Shown piece by piece: positions 1-6,516 of a stretch of 12,713 bases of DNA; positions within the stretch are counted from its first letter, which is position 1; the number at the start of each line of letters is the position of its first letter. Where the stretch lies: assembly GCA_947632315.1 (NCBI GenBank), contig CANROV010000045.1, positions 1-12,713 on the forward strand, given 5' to 3'. The stretch is from Candidatus Gastranaerophilales bacterium. Lineage in GTDB: Bacteria; Cyanobacteriota; Vampirovibrionia; Gastranaerophilales; Gastranaerophilaceae. Both the position numbers and the translations under genes were made by a program. Below the pieces are notes generated by a model. It made no database searches and had not been told where the DNA came from. It was given only the letters and a program-made list of their open reading frames with translations.

Positions 1-51
<51 letters not shown>

Positions 52-65
52 ATATCTATATTCTT

Positions 66-93
66 ATCTTACCAAAAAAAAATATATTGTAAA
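66..93 (-). promoter_or_regulatory. Probable sigma70-type promoter of tRNA-Asn
   Basis: On the minus strand there is TTTACA (88-93, one mismatch to TTGACA), a 16-base AT-rich spacer with a T tract, and TAAGAT (66-71). The -10 is preceded by TGG, which makes an extended -10 (TGnTAAGAT). Transcription would start about 7-10 bases before the mature tRNA 5' end. This is a pattern-based call from the 48-base gap between the radical SAM stop codon and the tRNA. Confidence 0.55.
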
Positions 94-99
94 TACTTT

Positions 100-1083
100 T
101 TATAAATTATTATTTATTTTATTTATTACTAATTGCATTCTGTCAAATGCAAATATTTGTATATCCTTATTTTTTGCTTCTTCCAGTGCATATTTATACA
201 AATTATATAATTTCTCAATGAAATATCCGTTTGATTGATTCCCGTAAAAAGCTGACATCTCTACATCTAAATATCCTTCTTTTACATTAGCTTCAATATT
301 CCTTTGTATGTATTCTGATATTTCTTTTTGATTATCATTGTAATTTGGAATAATGATATATTTTGTTTTGACTAACGTATTATTTTTTTGATTTTTTGCA
401 TATTTTTTAATGTTTTTCCATACGTTTTTATGTCTATTAACCAATTTAATTCTTTTATATGTCTCTTCTGTACCGGAATCAGTAGAAACAAGAATATTTA
501 TAAGCCCTTCTTGAAGTCCTTTTTCTATATATTTATTGTATTTTATAGCGTTTGTTAAAACTCTTACGGGAGTAATTTTATTTTTTATAAAAAGTTTTAA
601 TAATTTATCAAAATCTGATGTTATTGACGGTTCTCCTCCCGCTATTGTAATATCTACAGGCATTCTTAAGTATTTATTTTCAACTAAACTTTTTATGAGC
701 GGGTAAATTTTGTATTCTTTATGATGTTTGTATTCTTTTCTGTCACAGTATATACAAGAGGCATTACATTTTATCCAATTATTAATGTTTATGGTATTAA
801 TGTAAAATTCATTATCCCATACTTTCTTTTTTAGATATATACATCCTTTACATTGAGGAATTATTTTACCTGATTTTTGATAATTCCTTAGAGTTGAAGT
901 TATTTTAAAAAAATTATCCCAATTGATTTTTTCACCTTTATAATTAGGCATTAAGACAATTTTCCCTGTAATATTATCTTTACTAACTCTGCAGCATAAA
1001 TTTATGGAATTAATTTGAGCATCAAATCCATGTTCAATGATGTTACAGCTTAAATATTCATTGTTGTTATTATTGATGGACAT
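100..1083 (-). CDS. Radical SAM protein of unknown substrate
   Basis: This is a 327-residue soluble protein. It has the radical SAM cluster motif C106-x3-C110-x2-C113 (KCNASCIYCDR), whose cysteines bind the [4Fe-4S] cluster that cleaves S-adenosylmethionine. The SAM-binding GGEP motif is at residues 149-152, and the following half-barrel includes VRVLTNA (173-179) and LVSTDSG (198-204). Ahead of the core is an N-terminal extension with C13, C30, C31 and a CKGC pair (C78, C81), which could hold a second cluster or a metal; that role is inference. There is no recognisable SPASM tail after residue 250, and the C-terminus is an Asn/Lys-rich helix. The gene sits between tRNA-Thr (37 bases upstream) and tRNA-Asn (48 bases downstream) with no clear Shine-Dalgarno before its ATG, so it may ride on the tRNA-Thr transcript. 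Superfamily membership is secure. The substrate is unknown, with peptide or cofactor modification among the possibilities. Confidence 0.85.
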   Translation of the reverse strand: MSINNNNNEYLSCNIIEHGFDAQINSINLCCRVSKDNITGKIVLMPNYKGEKINWDNFFKITSTLRNYQKSGKIIPQCKGCIYLKKKVWDNEFYINTININNWIKCNASCIYCDRKEYKHHKEYKIYPLIKSLVENKYLRMPVDITIAGGEPSITSDFDKLLKLFIKNKITPVRVLTNAIKYNKYIEKGLQEGLINILVSTDSGTEETYKRIKLVNRHKNVWKNIKKYAKNQKNNTLVKTKYIIIPNYNDNQKEISEYIQRNIEANVKEGYLDVEMSAFYGNQSNGYFIEKLYNLYKYALEEAKNKDIQIFAFDRMQLVINKINNNL

Positions 1084-1120
1084 ATAACGGACACAAAATT
1101 TTAGAGTAATTTAAATAATA

Positions 1121-1193
<73 letters not shown>

Positions 1194-1234
1194 TTATTTA
1201 TATTCTACAATAGAAAAATTAAAACGTATATAAT

Positions 1235-4123
1235 TTATTTTGTATACATTTCAATTAAATTTGTTGTGTTTTTATTTTTATTTAATTTATAAGAAGGAAC
1301 AAATTTATTTCCGTTTGAATCTGTTTTAGCCTTAGGCATTCTGTCTTTTAAAGGTTTTTTACCTGTTAATAATCTCATAAACTTAAAGTATTTGCCTAAT
1401 AAACCTTTTCTGTTTTCATTCTTTTCGTCAATTTCTTGCAATTCTTCAAACGATTTCTTTCCAATAGGCATGCCTATAGATTTTCTGGTTAATATTTCTG
1501 TTGATATAGTATTCATACTGGCAACTGCAGCCATTCCGCCCAATGAATTATGATATAATGAGCAGAATGTAGAGTTAAACCAGTGGATTAACATTGTTTG
1601 ATAGAATAAAGCACTTAACCTTTGAACTACACGTTCTCTTGCTTTTTCGACTGCGGTCTTTTTATCTTCCCCATCTGATTTTATCATAACCATGTTATAG
1701 TTATCAGCAACTAAGAATATAGAAGTAACCAGGGAAGAAGCTAATTTTACCAGCATAGCAAGTTCGGTATTACTGTTGCTTGATTGTGTTACCCCGTTAA
1801 AAGATTGCTCTACTGCTGTTTTTACGTATACCATTAAGTCATTTTTTGCCTGATTATATGCTTTTTGTGCAGCACTTATTTCTGCTTGTGTACCTGAAGC
1901 AATCGCTTTATTTAATGCATTTTCTGCTGTTCTGAATGGCATTGTTTTTTTATTTAGTTTTTCTATGGCATTTACAAATATTTTTTGACTTATATTGCCT
2001 TCTTTTACTTTATCTTCGCCAAATATGGTTTTAACTGCATTATTTATAATTCTTTCATAATTTTTAAGTTCTTTTGTACCAAGCTCAGCTTCTGCCGCCT
2101 TTTGGGTAATTGGTTTCGCAAGTGTTTTTACTATTATCCGTAACCCGTTATATGGTTTTTTCGCTATTGACATCATAAATTTAAACGGTTCTGTTATAAC
2201 ATCAACAAAAGGTTTTAATTTAGTTTCAACTTGAACCGGAATTTCTTTTACATTGTCTTTTAGTACTGCTGAAATTGTTTTTAACATAGCAGCATTGTCA
2301 AAAGTTATTTTTTCTTTTGGTATTAAGTCTATTGCTGCAGATGCTATTTCATCAAATTTGTTTTCCGCAATTAATGTCGGATTTACTTTTATTGCTCTTG
2401 CTATTGCTTTTGTTAATATTTGATATTGTTCATCCGTTAACGAAATTCCGTTTTGGATTATGGCATTATGAATTGCCTCTAATATTTGAGGTATTTTTTC
2501 GGGTGATATTTTGGACTTAAAGATTTTTATTGTTCCGTCCGCCATTTCTTTTCCGTATTTATTTTTTATAAATTCATGACCTTGTGCTATTTCTGCACAT
2601 TCAGCATTACTTAAGCTTGAAGTAATTTTATCAAATTCTTCTTTACTGATTTGAAAATCTTTAAATGCCAATGGATTATATATTTTTTCTTTTATGTATT
2701 TTGCTAAATCTTTTATTGCTTTTACAGGCTTACTATTTTTTGTTAGCTCGCTGTTTTTTAATATACTTATACCAATACCGGCACCAAGTGCAACTAATGC
2801 AAGTTGACCTACGGTTTTGAAGTTTAATAAAGCTTTTTTAGGCTCTTCTTTTTTCTCTTTTGAAGAAGTTGTATTTTCTTTTGTTTCTGATTTTACTTTA
2901 CTGTCTGATTCTTTATTGCTTGCCCCGAAACTTTTAAAAATCTTTGACTCTTTACCTATATGGGTATCTACATACATTTGTTTCTCAGTAGTTTGAGGTT
3001 TATTGGTTTGGGTTTCCTGTTGTTTGGAATTTTTATTTTTTTGTTTTAAATTATATGCTTTTGCCTTTTCTTTTGTTAAGAAAAATATTGGTTTTCCTAT
3101 ATGTTTTCTTGAGCCTGTTTCGGTGAGTAAAACTGTTAAACTTGAAATAAGAGGAGCGAACCATTTGTTTGTATTTACTTGTTTTGTAAATGCGCTAAAC
3201 ATTATAAATTGGACATAAGCAGTCATAAATATTCTTGTCAATTCTTGCTTGCGTCTGTTTTTTCCTTCTTTTGTTGCCATTTCTTTTGTATCACCGCACA
3301 TAATCGATAAGTTATATGCATCATTAGCAAGGAAATATGCAGGTATTAAACCGGTTACAATTCTGTTTAGCGCACGTTCTTGGGCGGTATTATAATTTCC
3401 GGTTTTTTTATCAAAAAATTTGTTGCTGAATTTATACAAGTATTCTTGAAAATATTCTCTTACTTGTTTCGCTTCTTTAGACGGATCGTTGTTATTTAAT
3501 GACTTTATAGCAAAATTTTTTGCTCTTGCAAAATAGTCTTCTTTGTTTTCATTTTTAACATGTTTAGTCAGATTAGTTGCATATACGTTTATTGCTTCGG
3601 TTAGTTTTTCATATATTCCTTGTAAACTATTTGTTTTGGAATCTAAATCATTTAGTTTTCTCGGAATTCTGAGGAAAGGAGTTTTGTATAATTCTCTTGC
3701 TTTTTGTTTTATTGTTTCATTTTTTATCTTCGGATTTGTTTGTATGGTTTTTAAAACTTTGCTGATTATATTTCTTGGCATTGTTGTAAAAGGAAAGATT
3801 ATACTTTCCATAAATAATTTCCAAGCAGGTTTTTCTTTGATTGATTGAACTCCATTTTCTAATACAAAACGGGAGTTCTTTTTAAAAATATTACTTTCTT
3901 GGGATAATGAAGCAAGTTTACTGCCTAATCTGTCAGCCACTCCGCCGTAAAATCTTCCGAATATATTTATTATTTGTTTATCTGATTCAGTTATAAGTGA
4001 AGTAATCGGCCCGCCTTTAAAACTTGCGGAAGAATTTTTTTTATTACCGTACGCAGGAATTTTAGTTGTATTTATCATTGATTTCTTTTTTATTAATATT
4101 GACGGGGATTGTATAATATTCAT
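1235..4123 (-). CDS. Large protein of unknown function with a duplicated helical module
   Basis: I do not recognise a characterised family. The likely product is 962 residues, lysine-rich and mostly helical. I chose the ATG at 4121-4123 because AAAAGGA lies six bases before it; an in-frame ATG 36 bases upstream (4157-4159) has no such site. The N-terminus is basic and contains SASFKGG. Two regions are homologous by eye: residues about 265-346 and 803-887. Both open with FLxxxxYN, continue through an amphipathic or hydrophobic stretch, and end in TExxxRKxIGxPI (residues 334-346 and 875-887). Between them are a Lys/Glu/Gln/Thr-rich linker (about 354-432), one clear hydrophobic segment (439-455, Gly/Ala/Leu-rich), and a helical middle region. 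The hydrophobic stretches suggest membrane association, but there is no obvious signal peptide. It is probably lineage-restricted. Catalytic motifs are absent, so a structural or membrane-remodelling role is as likely as an enzyme. Confidence 0.8.
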   Translation of the reverse strand: MNIIQSPSILIKKKSMINTTKIPAYGNKKNSSASFKGGPITSLITESDKQIINIFGRFYGGVADRLGSKLASLSQESNIFKKNSRFVLENGVQSIKEKPAWKLFMESIIFPFTTMPRNIISKVLKTIQTNPKIKNETIKQKARELYKTPFLRIPRKLNDLDSKTNSLQGIYEKLTEAINVYATNLTKHVKNENKEDYFARAKNFAIKSLNNNDPSKEAKQVREYFQEYLYKFSNKFFDKKTGNYNTAQERALNRIVTGLIPAYFLANDAYNLSIMCGDTKEMATKEGKNRRKQELTRIFMTAYVQFIMFSAFTKQVNTNKWFAPLISSLTVLLTETGSRKHIGKPIFFLTKEKAKAYNLKQKNKNSKQQETQTNKPQTTEKQMYVDTHIGKESKIFKSFGASNKESDSKVKSETKENTTSSKEKKEEPKKALLNFKTVGQLALVALGAGIGISILKNSELTKNSKPVKAIKDLAKYIKEKIYNPLAFKDFQISKEEFDKITSSLSNAECAEIAQGHEFIKNKYGKEMADGTIKIFKSKISPEKIPQILEAIHNAIIQNGISLTDEQYQILTKAIARAIKVNPTLIAENKFDEIASAAIDLIPKEKITFDNAAMLKTISAVLKDNVKEIPVQVETKLKPFVDVITEPFKFMMSIAKKPYNGLRIIVKTLAKPITQKAAEAELGTKELKNYERIINNAVKTIFGEDKVKEGNISQKIFVNAIEKLNKKTMPFRTAENALNKAIASGTQAEISAAQKAYNQAKNDLMVYVKTAVEQSFNGVTQSSNSNTELAMLVKLASSLVTSIFLVADNYNMVMIKSDGEDKKTAVEKARERVVQRLSALFYQTMLIHWFNSTFCSLYHNSLGGMAAVASMNTISTEILTRKSIGMPIGKKSFEELQEIDEKNENRKGLLGKYFKFMRLLTGKKPLKDRMPKAKTDSNGNKFVPSYKLNKNKNTTNLIEMYTK
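1463..1717 (-). repeat. Internal protein repeat, copy 2 (in the 962-aa protein)
   Basis: This encodes residues 803-887. The copy starts FLVADNYN, has a hydrophobic core around ALFYQTMLIHWFNSTF, and ends TEILTRKSIGMPI, parallel to copy 1. It lies near the C-terminus and is followed only by a basic tail. Confidence 0.65.
3086..3331 (-). repeat. Internal protein repeat, copy 1 (in the 962-aa protein)
   Basis: This encodes residues 265-346. The copy starts FLANDAYN, has a hydrophobic core around IFMTAYVQFIMFSAF, and ends TETGSRKHIGKPI. Eight of the last 13 residues are identical to copy 2, and overall lengths differ by only three residues. The repeat is visible in protein but not in DNA, so the duplication is old. 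Confidence 0.65.
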
Positions 4124-4129
4124 TTTAAT

Positions 4130-4136
4130 TCCTTTT
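4130..4136 (-). promoter_or_regulatory. Shine-Dalgarno that fixes the start of the 962-aa gene
   Basis: AAAAGGA on the minus strand is six bases ahead of the ATG at 4121-4123. The more distal in-frame ATG at 4157-4159 is preceded by TTTTTATAGTTC, which has no purine-rich site. Confidence 0.7.
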
Positions 4137-4229
4137 GTGCAGTTTTCTTCAAAGTCCATGAACTATAAAAATTCAAAAAGTTTTTTTTGCCATTCTCCCA
4201 AAAAAATGTAACAAAATGTATTCAATTTT

Positions 4230-4982
4230 TTATTCGGGATATCTTGATGTAGCTTTTAATAACATTTTTGCTAATTTATCCGCTCCTTCAAATTTACGTT
4301 TTTTTATTTTTTCTGATGCTTTTACAACATCATATTTTACAAATTTATGTTTTATATCATAACTTGAATTTGTTTCATTTATATCTATTACAACATAGCA
4401 GGAATCAGGAACTTCGCTGAACGGACGTCCCACGCTTCCCGCATTCACTACTGTCTGCCTTGTATTTGTTTGATAACCGCAGGGCATATGGGTATGTCCG
4501 CAGAAAATTATATCGGCATTTGTGCCTTTTATCATTTCTTCAACATCTTCTATTTTCAAATTCGGATATATATTTTCATTATTTTTTCTTGGTGAACCAT
4601 GCACTAATAATATTTTTATTTTTCCTATTTGAATTTCTTTTTGGGGCGGAAGATTTTTTAAAAATAATTTTTCTTCTTCATTTAACAATTTACTGTCAGC
4701 CAGATATGCACTTGCCATAACTATATTGGTCTTTAAAATTTCATTATAGGTATCAAAAGAAAATACAGACAACATTTTGTCTGTATTCCCCTGAATTATG
4801 TTAAAGTCTTTTTCTGATATAAGTGTGCGGATTTTATGTAATGTCTCACAAGGCTCAGGCCCTGCCATTACTATATCACCAAGACAAAATATTTTACTGC
4901 AGTTTTCTTTTTTTATATCCTTAAGAACACTATCTAAGGCATCGAGGTTTCCGTGTATATCCGAAATTATTGCAATTTCCAT
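4230..4982 (-). CDS. Calcineurin-like metallophosphoesterase (YfcE/MJ0936-type)
   Basis: The likely product is a 250-residue cytoplasmic hydrolase with two metal ions in the active site. In order from the chosen start it has SDIHGN (D8, H10), CLGDIV (D36), IIQGNTD (N66), LLVHGSP (H128) and CGHTHMP (H163, H165), followed by VNAGSVGRP. These are the five canonical motifs of the fold, and all metal ligands are present. At 250 residues it is longer than the minimal YfcE type (about 180). The extra length is an insert with NLPPQKEIQIG and a basic C-terminal tail (KIKKRKFEGADKLAKMLL). I chose the ATG at 4980-4982 because AAGGA sits six bases before it; the ATG two codons upstream would abut that site. 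The gene is divergent from ispG. The substrate (cyclic nucleotide, phosphodiester or phosphoprotein) cannot be read from sequence. Confidence 0.88.
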   Translation of the reverse strand: MEIAIISDIHGNLDALDSVLKDIKKENCSKIFCLGDIVMAGPEPCETLHKIRTLISEKDFNIIQGNTDKMLSVFSFDTYNEILKTNIVMASAYLADSKLLNEEEKLFLKNLPPQKEIQIGKIKILLVHGSPRKNNENIYPNLKIEDVEEMIKGTNADIIFCGHTHMPCGYQTNTRQTVVNAGSVGRPFSEVPDSCYVVIDINETNSSYDIKHKFVKYDVVKASEKIKKRKFEGADKLAKMLLKATSRYPE

Positions 4983-4988
4983 TTTCAT

Positions 4989-4993
4989 TCCTT
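4989..4993 (-). promoter_or_regulatory. Shine-Dalgarno that decides the metallophosphoesterase start
   Basis: AAGGA on the minus strand is separated by six bases from the ATG at 4980-4982, but by none from the ATG at 4986-4988. The downstream start is therefore favoured. Confidence 0.65.
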
Positions 4994-5003
4994 AATCTGT
5001 TCA

Positions 5004-5012
5004 TGCTAATAT
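5004..5012 (+). promoter_or_regulatory. Extended -10 promoter element of ispG
   Basis: TGCTAATAT matches the extended -10 form TGn-TANNNT. The best -35 is only TTCATT at 4984-4989, with a 17-base spacer. The wider motif TCATGCTAATATAA at 5001-5014 recurs before the small exported protein (6121-6134). The predicted start point leaves a leader of roughly 18 bases containing AGGA (5022-5025). Confidence 0.45.
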
Positions 5013-5013
5013 A

Positions 5014-5022
5014 ATTTTATCA
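5014..5022 (-). promoter_or_regulatory. Candidate extended -10 of the metallophosphoesterase gene
   Basis: On the minus strand, TGATAAAAT fits an extended -10 and lies about 30 bases before the chosen start. No -35 is recognisable. It is immediately adjacent to the ispG -10 on the other strand, so the two polymerases could not bind at once. Confidence 0.35.
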
Positions 5023-5036
5023 GGAACGAAAAAATC

Positions 5037-6092
5037 ATGATACAAAGAAGGAAATCGAAACAAATTCAAATTGGGAATGTAAAAATTGGAGCAGACGCTC
5101 CAATTAGTGTTCAGTCAATGACAAACACCGATACAAGAGATATAAAATCTACCTTAAAACAAATTAACAATTTAGCGGAATCAGGCTGTGAGCTTGTAAG
5201 ATTAGCTATACTTAACCCGGAAGCTGCTGACGCTGTCAAAGAATTAAAAAAACACTCTCCGATTCCTTTAATAGCTGACATCCATTTTGATTATCGTTTA
5301 GCAATCAAGTGTATTGAAAATGGGATTGACGCACTTAGAATAAATCCAGGCAATATTGGTAAAGAAGAACATACAAAAAAAGTTGTTGCTCTGGCAAAAA
5401 CTAATAATATTCCTATAAGAATAGGTATTAACGCAGGTTCTTTAGAAAAAGAAATTGAGAAACTTGATATACCTCTTGCAGAAAAAATGGTAATGAGTGC
5501 GTTAAGACATGTTAAAATTCTGGAAGATAATAATTTTGATAAAATTAAAATATCATTAAAATCCAGTGATGTTAACACAACAATAGAAGCATACAGATTA
5601 ATGGCACAAAAGGTCGATTATCCGCTTCATTTGGGGGTAACTGAAGCCGGGACATATTATGGCGGTATTATAAAATCGGCGGTCGGGCTTGGTACGCTGT
5701 TAGCAGAAGGTATTGGCGATACTATAAGAGTTTCTCTTACAGAGTCTCCGATTGAAGAAGTGAAAGCAGGATTTCAAATATTGAAATCTTTAAACTTGAG
5801 GCAACGGGGAATAAACTTTATTTCTTGTCCGACTTGCGGAAGAACTCAGATTAATCTTATAAAACTTGCAAAAGAGGTTGAAAAAAGACTTGAAGATTTT
5901 AATAAGCCTTTAACAATAGCTGTTATGGGATGTGCCGTTAACGGCCCCGGAGAGGCTAAACACGCTGATTACGGTATAGCCGGCGGTATAAATGAAGGTT
6001 ATATCTTTAAAAAAGGTGAAATAATAAAAAAACTTCCCGAAGAAAAATTAGTTGATGAATTTATAAATCTCATTCATTTAGAGAATATCTAA
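5037..6092 (+). CDS. ispG: 4-hydroxy-3-methylbut-2-enyl diphosphate synthase (IspG/GcpE)
   Basis: IspG catalyses the penultimate step of the MEP isoprenoid pathway. It reductively converts 2-C-methyl-D-erythritol 2,4-cyclodiphosphate to HMBPP using electrons from ferredoxin or flavodoxin. The protein has 351 residues, the normal length of the bacterial two-domain form without the plant-type insert. The N-terminal TIM barrel shows ISVQSMTNTDT (23-33), ADIHFDYRLA (80-89), RINPGNIG (101-108) and a GVTEAGTYYGGIIKSAVGLG region. The C-terminal domain has the [4Fe-4S] ligands C264 and C267 (SCPTCGRT), C299 (MGCAVNGPGEA) and E306, which line up with E. coli C270, C273, C305 and E312. The ATG follows AGGA at a slightly long 11-base spacing. 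The gene is divergent from the phosphoesterase gene, and the small exported-protein gene follows 60 bases downstream. Confidence 0.97.
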   Translation: MIQRRKSKQIQIGNVKIGADAPISVQSMTNTDTRDIKSTLKQINNLAESGCELVRLAILNPEAADAVKELKKHSPIPLIADIHFDYRLAIKCIENGIDALRINPGNIGKEEHTKKVVALAKTNNIPIRIGINAGSLEKEIEKLDIPLAEKMVMSALRHVKILEDNNFDKIKISLKSSDVNTTIEAYRLMAQKVDYPLHLGVTEAGTYYGGIIKSAVGLGTLLAEGIGDTIRVSLTESPIEEVKAGFQILKSLNLRQRGINFISCPTCGRTQINLIKLAKEVEKRLEDFNKPLTIAVMGCAVNGPGEAKHADYGIAGGINEGYIFKKGEIIKKLPEEKLVDEFINLIHLENI

Positions 6093-6120
6093 ATATTGCA
6101 TTATCTAAAAAAATAAGCTA

Positions 6121-6134
6121 TCATGTTAATATAA
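6121..6134 (+). promoter_or_regulatory. Promoter-like motif before the small exported-protein gene
   Basis: TCATGTTAATATAA differs at one base from the sequence at 5001-5014 ahead of ispG, and sits at nearly the same distance from the ATG. It contains the extended -10 TGTTAATAT (6124-6132). No good -35 is present. It suggests the small gene has its own transcript in addition to any read-through from ispG. Confidence 0.45.
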
Positions 6135-6152
6135 CGCAAGAGGATAAAAAGT

Positions 6153-6455
6153 ATGAAAAAATTAATTTTAATAATGTCTTTATTCTTCACAACATCGTTG
6201 ATGGCTAATGCTTATGTTGATACGGAATTTTTAAGTACGGAAAAATTCCTTGTTAACACAGGGTATTCTGCTGAAATGTCAAGAGTTTTAAATATGACGG
6301 GAGATGACCCTTATCGTGATGTTTATGAAGAACCAAAAACAGGTAAAGATATTTTTAGACGTGTTTATCATTATATAGTACCCGGTCAAAATCAGGATTT
6401 AGATTTCTATAATCATAGTATTGATAATAACGGCTGGAGTTGGAAAGATTACTAA
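6153..6455 (+). CDS. Small exported protein of unknown function
   Basis: I do not recognise the family. The 100-residue product begins with a classic Sec signal peptide: MKK, a hydrophobic core LILIMSLFFTTSLM, and a likely signal peptidase I site after A20 (ANA|YVD). The mature part is about 80 residues, acidic, without cysteines, and rich in aromatics, with several Tyr plus a WSW near the end (GWSWKDY). Its middle reads FLVNTGYSAEMSRVLN, a likely helix, followed by DDPYRDVYEEP and RRVYHYIVPGQ. No transmembrane segment follows the signal, so it is probably periplasmic or secreted. AAGAGGA lies eight bases before the ATG, a good ribosome site. It follows ispG on the same strand but has its own promoter-like motif, and it ends at the hairpin shared with nuoN. 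Any link to isoprenoid synthesis is unsupported. Confidence 0.82.
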   Translation: MKKLILIMSLFFTTSLMANAYVDTEFLSTEKFLVNTGYSAEMSRVLNMTGDDPYRDVYEEPKTGKDIFRRVYHYIVPGQNQDLDFYNHSIDNNGWSWKDY

Positions 6456-6475
6456 AAAGAAGTTTGTAATAGTTT

Positions 6476-6516
6476 TAATAAGAGAGGCACAATTTATGTT
6501 GTGTCTCTCTTTATTA
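6476..6516. terminator. Bidirectional hairpin terminator between the small gene and nuoN
   Basis: The left arm is 6476-6492 and the right arm 6499-6516, with a six-base loop. The core AGAGAGGCACAA pairs with TTGTGTCTCTCT with a single G-U wobble on the plus strand. It extends through TAATA/TATTA with one bulged base, giving about 17 pairs. On the plus strand the 3' side is TTTATTATAT, a moderate U tract. On the minus strand the hairpin begins in the nuoN stop codon and is followed by TATTAAAAC, a weak tract. It fits a shared terminator for convergent genes. Confidence 0.75.

Noticed and set aside
2317..2520. Plus-strand open frame with a long leucine run
   Set aside because: It is antisense to a Lys/Glu/Ala-rich part of the 962-aa gene. 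The leucine run is the complement of codons such as GCAGCA/GCAATA, and there is no ribosome site or promoter.
2824..3060. Lys/Glu/Gln-rich stretch as a tandem repeat or recombination site
   Set aside because: No exact repeat unit is present in DNA or protein. It looks like an ordinary disordered charged linker.
3003..3848. Two further plus-strand open frames opposite the 962-aa gene
   Set aside because: They are Phe/Leu/Val-rich shadows of a low-complexity, lysine-rich coding strand, with no initiation signals.
4160..4229. Promoter or terminator between the phosphoesterase and the 962-aa gene
   Set aside because: TATAGT at 4162-4167 and TTGAAT at 4221-4226 are not at compatible spacings with partners, and no hairpin is visible. 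I could not support a site.
4988..4988. ATG at 4986-4988 as start of the metallophosphoesterase
   Set aside because: AAGGA would directly touch this ATG; the ATG six bases further on has normal spacing.
5291..5578. Minus-strand frame inside ispG
   Set aside because: It lies opposite a fully conserved enzyme and has no start signals; it is a chance frame.
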